A stretch of DNA of 64,000 nt from VAZQ01 sp045811525 (GTDB lineage: Bacteria > Pseudomonadota > Alphaproteobacteria > Rhizobiales > Xanthobacteraceae): contig JBJMTV010000010.1 in NCBI GenBank assembly GCA_045811525.1, positions 1 to 64,000 on the forward strand, given 5' to 3'. This document shows positions 42,306-49,843 of the stretch, one piece after another (the stretch's first letter is position 1; every line of letters begins with the position of its first letter). The notes under the pieces were generated by a model. It did not search any database and was not told the origin of the DNA. It saw nothing but the letters and a program-made list of their open reading frames with translations. Both the position numbers and the translations under genes were made by a program.

Positions 42306-42980
42306 ATGCCGATGAACGTCGACTATCAGTCTCCCGCGGATTTGCCGCAGACTATTCCGATTTTTCCGCTGCCCGGCGCCTTGCTGCTACCGCGCGGGCA
42401 GATGCCGCTGAACATCTTCGAGCCGCGCTATCTCGTGATGGTGGATGATGCCTTGCGCTCCGGTCAGCGGCTCATCGGCATGATCCAGCCTGACGAGATG
42501 CACCCTGGCGCGGATAACAAGCCTCGTTTGTTCAATGTCGGATGCGTCGGCCGCATCACGCAGCTGGCGGAGACGGGCGACGGCCGTTACCTGCTGCAAC
42601 TCACGGGCATTGCTCGCTTTCAGGTCGAGCACGAGCTCACGGTCCCCACTGCTTACCGACAATGTCATGTGAGCTATCAGCCATTCGTGAATGATTTCGT
42701 TGCCCGCAAAGGGGAGGACGAGGTCGACCGCGAGAGCCTGTTGCGGGCACTCAAGCAGTTCCTCAAGGCCAACAACCTTCAGGCTGATTGGGAAGGGATC
42801 GAGAACGCGCCGAACGAGGCGCTGGTCAACGCGCTCGCCATGATGTCGCCCTATGGAGCCGCAGAAAAGCAGGCCATGCTGGAGGCGCCCGACCTCAAGA
42901 CGCGCGCCGAGATCCTGATTGCGGTAACCGAGATGGAGCTCGCCAAGAAAAACGCCGGCGGCGAGACGCCGCTGCAGTAG
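42306..42980 (+). CDS. LON peptidase N-terminal domain protein
   Basis: A 224-residue stand-alone LON substrate-binding domain protein (no ATPase or protease part). IPIFPLPGALLLPRGQMPLN, IFEPRYLVMVDDAL and GCVGRITQLAETGDGRYLL are the domain signatures; the second half is helical (DRESLLRALKQFLKANN). ATG at 42306 gives the usual N-terminus; GTG at 42276 would add ten residues. Function of these small proteins is not settled. It may be cotranscribed with cnoX, although a palindrome lies between. Confidence 0.88.
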   Translation: MPMNVDYQSPADLPQTIPIFPLPGALLLPRGQMPLNIFEPRYLVMVDDALRSGQRLIGMIQPDEMHPGADNKPRLFNVGCVGRITQLAETGDGRYLLQLTGIARFQVEHELTVPTAYRQCHVSYQPFVNDFVARKGEDEVDRESLLRALKQFLKANNLQADWEGIENAPNEALVNALAMMSPYGAAEKQAMLEAPDLKTRAEILIAVTEMELAKKNAGGETPLQ

Positions 42981-43124
42981 CGCGCTAATAATAAGCTCGG
43001 AGCGTAGCGCGCGACCGAGTGGTGGCTTTCAAAGACTCCCGTCTTGACGAGCATAACCGCGGACCTCCGCTGCTGCCTTTGGGTCATTGCGTCACTACCT
43101 GCGAATACAACTCCGGAGCCCGGC

Positions 43125-43319
43125 ATGAGCACTCCCGAACGGCCAGCGAGCAGCATCGATCGCAAGCTTCTCGAGCTCCTGGTCTGTCCGAAAACGAAGG
43201 GACCGCTTGAATACGATGCCGAGCGCCAAGAGCTCATCTCGCGTGCGGCCGGGCTCGCTTACCCGATCCGCGACGGCATTCCGATTATGCTGGAGGAAGA
43301 GGCCCGCAAGCTCGATTGA
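43125..43319 (+). CDS. Trm112-family protein
   Basis: A 64-residue Trm112/UPF0434 protein: KLLELLVCPKTKGPLEYDAE, AYPIRDGIPIMLEEEARKL. One Cys of the usual zinc-ribbon set remains (VCPKT), as is common for the bacterial short forms. In bacteria it is thought to help methyltransferases or other enzymes fold. ATG at 43125, RBS CCGGAG upstream. A GST gene follows after 70 bp. Confidence 0.9.
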   Translation: MSTPERPASSIDRKLLELLVCPKTKGPLEYDAERQELISRAAGLAYPIRDGIPIMLEEEARKLD

Positions 43320-43389
43320 GCTCGCGTCATCTTGTCAGGGTGCGCGAACATGGCGGGCCCGATGCTGCGTTGATGCGAATGGAGGCACA

Positions 43390-44013
43390 ATGCTGAAGAT
43401 CTGGGGGCGCACCACCTCGATCAATGTGCAGAAGGCAATGTGGGCGGTCGGCGAGCTTGGGTTGCCGCATGAGCGCATCGACGTTGGCGGCTCATTCGGC
43501 AAGAACAAAGAGCGGCCGTACCTGGCGATGAATCCCAATGGTCTCGTGCCGACTCTCGAGGAGGACGGCTTTTTTCTTTGGGAGTCCAACTCGATCGTTC
43601 GCTACCTGGCAGCGAAACATGGTGCCGGCGGCCTCGAGCCGGACGACCTGCGCGAGCGCGCGCGCGCCAGCAGCTGGATGGACTGGCACCTCACGGTGGC
43701 GCAGCCGGCGCTCACTCCGGTGTTCTGGGGGCTCATCCGAACGGCGCCGGAACAGCGCGATCATGCCGCCATCGAAGCCGGCAAGGTCAAGTCGATCGCG
43801 GCGATGCGCATCCTCGATGCGCAACTGGCAAAGACACGCTTCGTGGCCGCAGACAATTTCACCATGGGTGATATTCCCGTCGCAGCGTCGAGCTACCGCT
43901 TTCGCCGGCTCATGCCGGACCGGCCGCCGCTGGATAACCTCGAGTGCTGGTTTGCCGGAATCGAGCAACGCCCGGCCTTCAAGGAGCACGTGGCCGCCGT
44001 TCCGTTCGTGTGA
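43390..44013 (+). CDS. Glutathione S-transferase family protein
   Basis: A 207-residue GST with N-terminal thioredoxin fold MLKIWGRTTSINVQKAMWAV, the catalytic-site serine region STSINV-like (TTSINVQ), NPNGLVPTLEEDGFFLWES (cis-Pro and G-site Glu/Ser) and a helical C-terminal half. Close to beta- or theta-class bacterial GSTs; substrate unknown. AGGAG-like GGAGG at 43381-43385 supports ATG at 43390. It is convergent with the ubiquinone gene (9-bp gap). Confidence 0.9.
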   Translation: MLKIWGRTTSINVQKAMWAVGELGLPHERIDVGGSFGKNKERPYLAMNPNGLVPTLEEDGFFLWESNSIVRYLAAKHGAGGLEPDDLRERARASSWMDWHLTVAQPALTPVFWGLIRTAPEQRDHAAIEAGKVKSIAAMRILDAQLAKTRFVAADNFTMGDIPVAASSYRFRRLMPDRPPLDNLECWFAGIEQRPAFKEHVAAVPFV

Positions 44014-44022
44014 GCGAACGGA

Positions 44023-45306
44023 CTAGAGAATTTCTCCGCGCAGGAGCCTCGGCACCTCACCCACGAGCCCGGCAGCCTCGCGCACGAAGAGCTGCTTGAG
44101 TCCCGGCATGCGGTCGACAATGCCGAGCCCAACGTCGCGCACAAGCCGCAGAACGTCAGACTGGTTCGAGAACAGCCGGTTGAGGCCATCCGTCATCACC
44201 GACATGGCGGCCGTGTCGAAGCGGCGCCAGCGCTGGTAGCGGTCAAGCACGGCGAGGGAGCCGGGATCGAGGCCGAGGCGCACGGCGTCGACAATCACCT
44301 CGGCGAGTGCGGCCACGTCTTTCAGTCCCATATTGAGCCCTTGCCCCGCGATCGGGTGAATGACGTGTGCCGCGTCCCCGATCAGGGCCACGCGGTCGGC
44401 CACGAATGCGCGCGCCATCGACAGGCTCAGCGGATGGATGTGGCGCGGACCGACCACTGCAATCTCGCCGAGCTCGAGGCCAAAGCGCTGCTCGAGCTCG
44501 AGATGGAACGCCGCATCCGCGAGTGTCATGATGCGCTCGGCCTCGCGCGTCTGCTCGGTCCACACGATCGAACAACGCCGGCCGGTCAGCGGCAGGATGG
44601 CGAACGGCCCGCCCGGCAAGAAATGTTCCTCGGCCCGGCCGTGATGATCGCGCTCGTGCGCGACGGTCGTGACAATGGCGCACTGGTCATAGCGCCAGCC
44701 GTGCACCGCAATGCCGGCACGCTCGCGAATCGCGGAATGCGCCCCGTCAGCGCCGACGACCAGACGTGCGACGATCTCGCTTGCATCGCCGAGCCGCAGC
44801 TGCGCGGCATCCCCTTCGACGGAAAAATCCGTCACGGACGTCGGGCGCAGCAGCACTCCTTGCGCCTGCGCCTGCCTCTGCAATGTCGCGAGCAAGGCTG
44901 CATTCTCGACCATGTGGGCAAACGGCTCGCCTGCTGCGACCTCGCCGGCGAAGGTGAGGAAAGTCGGCCGCATCACGTCCGAGACGCGGCTGTCGGTGAC
45001 TTTCATGTCGAGGATGGGCTGCGCATCGATCGCCTCCCATGCACCGATCGACTGCAGCAGCCGCCGTGCGGCGGCGACAATGGCCGACGCGCGCATGTCG
45101 CCCGCGTGCGCACCAGCCCCGCCCGCGCCAGCGCTGCTGCTGCTCGCGGCGCCTGGTTGCGCGCGACCGGCTAGCGCCGGATCGGCAACGCAGACCACGA
45201 AGGACGATCCCAGGGCCTGACGCAGCGCGACTGCGAGCGCGAGACCGGCGAAGCCGCCGCCCGCGATCAGCACATCGACGTGCAATGCATTTGCCGAGGG
45301 CTGCAT
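44023..45306 (-). CDS. UbiH/UbiF/Coq6-family FAD monooxygenase
   Basis: A 427-residue flavoprotein of ubiquinone biosynthesis, hydroxylating the aromatic ring. DVLIAGGGFAGLALAVALRQ (FAD motif), DGAHSAIRERA and GDAAHVIHPIAGQGLNMGLKD mark the family. A Ser/Gly/Ala-rich insertion (about 48-68, GAASSSSAGAGGAGAHAG) interrupts the usual junction before DMRASAI. Which ring position it hydroxylates (UbiH, UbiI or UbiL type) cannot be told. Divergent from tesB. Confidence 0.9.
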   Translation of the reverse strand: MQPSANALHVDVLIAGGGFAGLALAVALRQALGSSFVVCVADPALAGRAQPGAASSSSAGAGGAGAHAGDMRASAIVAAARRLLQSIGAWEAIDAQPILDMKVTDSRVSDVMRPTFLTFAGEVAAGEPFAHMVENAALLATLQRQAQAQGVLLRPTSVTDFSVEGDAAQLRLGDASEIVARLVVGADGAHSAIRERAGIAVHGWRYDQCAIVTTVAHERDHHGRAEEHFLPGGPFAILPLTGRRCSIVWTEQTREAERIMTLADAAFHLELEQRFGLELGEIAVVGPRHIHPLSLSMARAFVADRVALIGDAAHVIHPIAGQGLNMGLKDVAALAEVIVDAVRLGLDPGSLAVLDRYQRWRRFDTAAMSVMTDGLNRLFSNQSDVLRLVRDVGLGIVDRMPGLKQLFVREAAGLVGEVPRLLRGEIL

Positions 45307-45379
45307 CCCTGAGCTCCAGCCCCTCTATAGCATCCTTGTCCGCCTTTCGCCGCTCGCAGCAGCCTGCTAAGCGGAGACC

Positions 45380-46249
45380 GTGACGGCGATCCAGGATCTT
45401 CTCCGCGTCCTCGACCTCGAGCAGCTCGAGCTCAACCTGTTTCGCGGCCACTCGCCGGAGGTCCATCGTCGGCGTGTGTATGGCGGCCAAGTGGTCGGTC
45501 AGGCTCTGGTCGCGGCCTGCCGCACGGTCGATGTTGCAGCCCGCCCGCCGCATTCGCTGCATGCGTATTTCATGCTCGGCGGGGATCCCAAGGCTCCGAT
45601 CATCTACGAAGTCGACCGGATCCGCGACGGCAAGAGCTTCGCCACACGCCGCGTGGTGGCGATCCAGCACGGCGAGGCAATCTTCACCATGGCGGTCTCG
45701 TTCCACGCGCAGGAGCGTGGCCTCGATCACCAGATCGCCATGCCTCTCGTCCCCTCGCCGGCGGCCCTCGCGGCAGCGGGCGAACGGCAACGGCTGCTGC
45801 CGTCAATGCCGGAGCCGGTGCGCCGCTATTATGAGCGGGCACGGCCGATCGATATGGAGCCGGTCGAGATCGAGCGCTATATGGGCCAGCCGCTGGAAGG
45901 CGGCCGCTTTCACGTCTGGATCCGGGCAAGCGGAGCGCTGCCCGATGATCCGGCGATCCATCAATGCGTGCTCGCCTACGCCTCCGACATGAACCTCCTC
46001 GACACGTCCATGGTGCCGCACCGACGCACGCTGTTCGAGCCGAGCATCATGGCCGCGAGTCTCGACCATGCGCTATGGTTTCATCGCCCCTTTCGTGCCG
46101 ACGATTGGCTGCTCTATGCACAGGACAGCCCGAACATGTCGGGCGCACGCGGGTTCTCGCGCGGCGAGATTTTTGCGCGCGACGGCACGCTGGTCGCGTC
46201 GGTCACGCAAGAAGGATTGGTGCGCGAGCGCAGAACGCCGGCCTCGTGA
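45380..46249 (+). CDS. tesB: Acyl-CoA thioesterase II
   Basis: A 289-residue double hotdog thioesterase that releases free fatty acids from acyl-CoA. RVYGGQVVGQALVAACRTVD is the N-terminal hotdog motif; ARGFSRGEIFARDGTLVASV is the C-terminal one, with the catalytic Asp/Gln/Thr region (HQCVLAYASDMNLLDTSM). GTG at 45380 follows GCGGAG. Stands between the UbiH-type gene and the glnK hairpin. Confidence 0.92.
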   Translation: MTAIQDLLRVLDLEQLELNLFRGHSPEVHRRRVYGGQVVGQALVAACRTVDVAARPPHSLHAYFMLGGDPKAPIIYEVDRIRDGKSFATRRVVAIQHGEAIFTMAVSFHAQERGLDHQIAMPLVPSPAALAAAGERQRLLPSMPEPVRRYYERARPIDMEPVEIERYMGQPLEGGRFHVWIRASGALPDDPAIHQCVLAYASDMNLLDTSMVPHRRTLFEPSIMAASLDHALWFHRPFRADDWLLYAQDSPNMSGARGFSRGEIFARDGTLVASVTQEGLVRERRTPAS

Positions 46250-46359
46250 GCGGTCTTTCTCCGGTGCGCAGCGATGCAGCATCCTGAGTTGCCCACAGCT
46301 GTTCGCTACGGCGGTTTACTGCCTAAAGTAATTGCTTACTGTGTGAGGACAAAGCCGAT

Positions 46360-46389
46360 AACCTGCGGCTCAGCAGGTTCGCTTTTTTT
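46360..46389 (+). terminator. Terminator-like hairpin just ahead of glnK
   Basis: AACCTGC (46360-46366) and GCAGGTT (46373-46379) form a perfect 7-bp stem with loop GGCTCA, followed by CGC and seven T (46383-46389). It ends 21 bp before the glnK start. It may be the tesB terminator or an attenuator: CAGGTT is repeated at 46394-46399 and could pair with the same left arm. Confidence 0.6.
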
Positions 46390-46410
46390 GCGCCAGGTTG
46401 AGAACCAGCC

Positions 46411-46749
46411 ATGAAGCTCGTCATCGCCATCATCAAACCTTTCAAGCTCGAGGAAGTGCGCGACGCCCTCGTCGCCGTCGGCGTGCACGGCATGACGGCT
46501 AGCGAGGTGAAGGGCTACGGCCGGCAAAAAGGGCATACTGAAATCTATCGTGGCGCCGAGTACGCCGTGAATTTCCTACCCAAAATTCGCATCGAGGTGG
46601 CGGTGCCGACGGATCGCGTCGACAAGGTGATCGAGGCGATCACCACCTCCGCCAAGACGGGACAGATCGGGGACGGAAAAATCTTCGTCACCGCGATCGA
46701 TCAGGCCGTGCGTATCAGGACAGGCGAGACGGACGTGGACGCCCTCTGA
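46411..46749 (+). CDS. glnK: PII nitrogen regulatory protein GlnK
   Basis: A 112-residue PII trimeric signalling protein. Tyr51 (AEYAVNF) is the site of uridylylation by GlnD, and the T-loop (about 37-55, RQKGHTEIYRGAEY) and C-loop (GDGKIFVTAIDQAVRIRTGE) are intact. PII senses 2-oxoglutarate and ATP/ADP and controls AmtB, glutamine synthetase modification and NtrB. It is followed by amtB (68-bp gap), the standard pair. Confidence 0.96.
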   Translation: MKLVIAIIKPFKLEEVRDALVAVGVHGMTASEVKGYGRQKGHTEIYRGAEYAVNFLPKIRIEVAVPTDRVDKVIEAITTSAKTGQIGDGKIFVTAIDQAVRIRTGETDVDAL

Positions 46750-46817
46750 TTGGCCGCAGGAGGGCTGGCACAGAAGGACGCCAGGATCGGCCGCAGGATT
46801 CTGCCAGGGGGCACATC

Positions 46818-48149
46818 ATGAAGAGAGAGATCGGACTGCGCCGCATCGGCGCGCAGCTTCTCGCTGCAGGCGGCGTTCTCATCGCGGCGTCGCCTGTGGT
46901 CGCGCAGCCGGCGGCGCGAATCGACCCGGCGGATACGGCCTGGATGATATCAGCCAGCGCCTTGGTCCTGATGATGACGCTACCGGGGCTTGCGCTCTTT
47001 TATTGCGGCATGGTGCGCAAGAAGAACGTGCTCGCCACCATGGCGCAAAGCCTCGCCTGTGCCACGCTCTGCTCAGTGCTCTGGTTCGTGTTCGGCTACA
47101 GCCTGAGCTTCGTCGGCGATGGGCCATGGCTCGGAACGCTGGAACGCGTGTTCTTGCGCGGCATCAGCATGGAGTCGGTCAGCCCGTTCGCACCCAGCAT
47201 TCCTGAGCTGCTGTTCGTCTTCTATCAGATGACCTTTGCCATCATCACCGTGGCCCTGGTAGCGGGCTCGGTGGCCGACCGCATGCGGTTCTCGGCATTC
47301 TTCTGGTTCGCCGGCGCTTGGCTGCTCGTGGTCTACGTCCCGATCGCGCATTGGGTCTGGGGCGGGGGCTTTCTCGCGGCTGCAGGCGCGCTCGACTTTG
47401 CCGGTGGCACCGTTGTGCATCTCAATGCCGGGATTGCCGGTCTCGTCGCTGCCTACGTTGTCGGCAAGCGTTACGGCTACGGCACGGAAAATTTCGCTCC
47501 TTATGATTTGTCGCTTGCCGTGATCGGCACGGGTCTTCTCTGGGTGGGCTGGATCGGTTTCAATGGCGGCTCGGCACTCGGTGCCAACGCGCGCGCAGCA
47601 TTTGCAATCACCGCGACGCATCTCGCCGCCTCGGCCGGAGCGCTCACTTGGATGCTGCTGGAGTGGTGGACGCGCGGCAAGCCGTCCGTGCTCGGTATGA
47701 TCTCAGGAGCGGTCGCCGGCCTCGGCACCATCACTCCGGCCTCCGGTTTTGTATTGCCGTGGCATGGGGTCGTCATTGGCATCATCGCCGGAGCCATGTG
47801 CTATTGGGCCTGCACCTGGCTCAAGCTCAAGTGTGGCTACGATGACTCGCTCGACGTGTTCGGCGTCCATGGTGTCGGCGGCGCTACCGGCACACTCTTG
47901 ACCGGCGTATTCGCAGTCGCCGCACTTTCCGTGAGCGAGGCAACACCCGCAGGGTCCCCGGGACTGATCGAGGGCGCGCCGCGCCAGTTGCTCATCCAAC
48001 TCTATGCCGTCATTGCCACGCTGCTGTGGTCGGGGGTGATGACGTTCGTGCTGTTGAAGGTGATCGCGTTTCTCGTTCCGCTGCGCGTGGCGCAGCAGCA
48101 CGAGATCGAAGGTCTCGATGTGACGCAGCACGGCGAATCATTGCAGTAG
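46818..48149 (+). CDS. amtB: Ammonium transporter AmtB
   Basis: A 443-residue trimeric ammonium channel. A signal peptide-like N-terminus (MKREIGLRRIGAQLLAAGGV, to VVAQPA) is followed by 11 membrane segments. Family motifs include DTAWMISASALVLMMTLPGL, FAGGTVVHLNAGIAGLVAAY (pore His) and VFGVHGVGGATGTLL (second pore His). Ammonium gas or ion is conducted under nitrogen limitation and blocked by GlnK. RBS purine-rich. Operon with glnK. Confidence 0.96.
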   Translation: MKREIGLRRIGAQLLAAGGVLIAASPVVAQPAARIDPADTAWMISASALVLMMTLPGLALFYCGMVRKKNVLATMAQSLACATLCSVLWFVFGYSLSFVGDGPWLGTLERVFLRGISMESVSPFAPSIPELLFVFYQMTFAIITVALVAGSVADRMRFSAFFWFAGAWLLVVYVPIAHWVWGGGFLAAAGALDFAGGTVVHLNAGIAGLVAAYVVGKRYGYGTENFAPYDLSLAVIGTGLLWVGWIGFNGGSALGANARAAFAITATHLAASAGALTWMLLEWWTRGKPSVLGMISGAVAGLGTITPASGFVLPWHGVVIGIIAGAMCYWACTWLKLKCGYDDSLDVFGVHGVGGATGTLLTGVFAVAALSVSEATPAGSPGLIEGAPRQLLIQLYAVIATLLWSGVMTFVLLKVIAFLVPLRVAQQHEIEGLDVTQHGESLQ

Positions 48150-48334
48150 CGCTGCTGCCTTCGGGTGATCGCGGGCGTCAGCGTCGGACGCGCTATCGGT
48201 TCAGCGGGCCACTGACCAAAGTTTGGGCAGGCCTGAGCGAGGCTTGGGCGGCCGCTGTCGCCAGCGCCCCGCCAGCCCCGCGCGCGTTGTAAATGGCGTT
48301 GGGCTTTGAGCCACTTAGACCACCAGCGGTGAAC

Positions 48335-48350
48335 TGGCACGCCCCTTGAT
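48335..48350 (+). promoter_or_regulatory. Possible sigma-54 promoter (imperfect)
   Basis: TGGCACGCCCCTTGAT keeps the -24 box TGGCAC and the spacing to TTG, but the -12 box reads TTGAT instead of TTGC(A/T). It lies about 185 bp after amtB and 255 bp ahead of the aminotransferase gene. Weak evidence. Confidence 0.3.
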
Positions 48351-48420
48351 TGAAGGCGGGCGAGACTGGCCATTGCAGGAATACGGTTAGGGCGCAAACC
48401 CGGCATCGCCCTTGCCGTGG

Positions 48421-48448
48421 AGGGGCTCCAGCATCAGCTGGGGCCCCT
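48421..48448. repeat. GC-rich hairpin
   Basis: AGGGGCTCCAGC (48421-48432) and GCTGGGGCCCCT (48437-48448) form a 12-bp stem (one G-T pair) around ATCA. No T run follows, so termination is uncertain. Confidence 0.6.
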
Positions 48449-48605
48449 CACTTTGGTGCCTCCGTCCATGGGGCGCCTGCAAAAGAGCAGCCGCAATCTG
48501 CGGCATTCGGAATCTACGGCGCGTCCCGCCGATGGTTAAGCAGCCCTTTACCTCGCCGCCGCTATGGTTGGGAACGTTGTGCGGCGGGCGTGCGCGGCTT
48601 AATCC

Positions 48606-49835
48606 ATGTTCATGACTGCTGCCGAACGCTTGAACCCTCCGTCACCGCGCCGCGCTGATATCGGCCGCTCGCCCTTCGTACGGCTGCGCGAGCTCCTCGG
48701 GGACCTTCCGCCGGGGAAACCTCCGATCAGCCTCGCGGTCGGCGAGCCTCAGCACGGCGTCCCCGCATTCGTTGGCCCGGTGGTCGCCGCTCATCTCGAC
48801 GAATTCGGCCGCTATCCCATGAACAAGGGGCTGGACGAGCTCTGCGCGGCCGTGGCGCAATGGCTCGGTCGACGTTTCGAGCTGCCGCGCGCGATCGACC
48901 CCGTGCACGAGGTGCTGGTGCTGAACGGGTCGCGTGAGGGCCTTTTCCTCGGAGCGCTCGCCGCCGCCGGCTGGGCCAATGACCGAGCGTCGAGAGGCAC
49001 GGCGCCACCGGCCATGCTGATCCCCAACCCGTTCTATGCGGCTTATGCGGCCGGAGCGATCGCCGCCCAGTGTGAGCCGGTCTATCTACCGGCGACCGCA
49101 GCAAACGGGTTTCTCCCCGATCTCGATGCGCTCTCGGACGAGCTGCTGGCGCGCACAGCGGTCTTTTTCATCGCCTCGCCCGCCAATCCACAGGGCGCCG
49201 TCGCCAAGCTCGCCTATCTGCAACGCCTCGCCACCTTGGCGCGGCGCTTCGGCTTCCTCATCTTCAGCGATGAGTGCTATTCCGAAATCTATACCCGCGA
49301 CCCTCCCGCCGGAATCCTGGAAGCCGGCGGTCCAGATTACGCCAACGTGGTCGCGTTTCAGTCCTTGTCCAAACGCTCGAGCCTGCCCGGGCTGCGCATC
49401 GGCTTCGTTGCCGGAGACCGCAGCTTCCTCGCGCGCTTTCTCGAGCTGCGCAATGTCTCGGCGCCTCAGGTGCCAATGCCTATGCAGCGCGTGGCAATTG
49501 CCGCTTATGCGGACGAGGCTCACGTGGTGCAGAACCGCAGCCTCTATGCGCAGAAGTTCGATCTCGCCGATCAGATCCTCGGCGATCGCTATGGCTATAA
49601 GCGCCCGGCCGGCGGGTTTTTCCTCTGGCTCGATGTCGCAGCGCATGGCGGCGACGAAGCCGTGACGCTGCGGCTGTGGCGCGAGGCGGGCTTGCGCGTG
49701 GTGCCTGGCCGTTATCTCGCACGCGAGCAGCGCGACGGCTCCAATCCCGGCGCAGGGTATATCCGTGTGGCTATGGTGCAGGATCAGGCGACCACCGCCG
49801 ACGCCCTGCATCGTTTGGTGGCGGCACTCGGCTGA
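48606..49835 (+). CDS. Class I/II PLP-dependent aminotransferase
   Basis: A 409-residue fold-type I aminotransferase. Motifs: LAVGEPQHGVPAFV, NPFYAAYAAGAIAA, FFIASPANPQGAV, IFSDECYSEIY (Asp and Tyr binding PLP) and SLSKRSSLPGLRIGF with the PLP lysine. It resembles the N-succinyl-diaminopimelate aminotransferase (DapC) type, which would fit a lysine/cell-wall role; the substrate is inferred from overall similarity. The gene ends 8 bp before ftsK, and ATG at 48606 or 48612 is the start. Confidence 0.85.
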   Translation: MFMTAAERLNPPSPRRADIGRSPFVRLRELLGDLPPGKPPISLAVGEPQHGVPAFVGPVVAAHLDEFGRYPMNKGLDELCAAVAQWLGRRFELPRAIDPVHEVLVLNGSREGLFLGALAAAGWANDRASRGTAPPAMLIPNPFYAAYAAGAIAAQCEPVYLPATAANGFLPDLDALSDELLARTAVFFIASPANPQGAVAKLAYLQRLATLARRFGFLIFSDECYSEIYTRDPPAGILEAGGPDYANVVAFQSLSKRSSLPGLRIGFVAGDRSFLARFLELRNVSAPQVPMPMQRVAIAAYADEAHVVQNRSLYAQKFDLADQILGDRYGYKRPAGGFFLWLDVAAHGGDEAVTLRLWREAGLRVVPGRYLAREQRDGSNPGAGYIRVAMVQDQATTADALHRLVAALG

Positions 49836-49843
49836 GGCAGCGC

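Larger units (their letters stand above)
48150..48605. other. Intergenic region after amtB
   Basis: About 455 bp without a convincing gene. It contains the sigma-54-like sequence at 48335-48350 and the hairpin at 48421-48448. Short open frames in it are not supported. Confidence 0.5.

Noticed and set aside
46250..46410. Sigma-54 promoter upstream of glnK
   Set aside because: I searched for GG-N10-GC with the expected flanks and found no convincing match.
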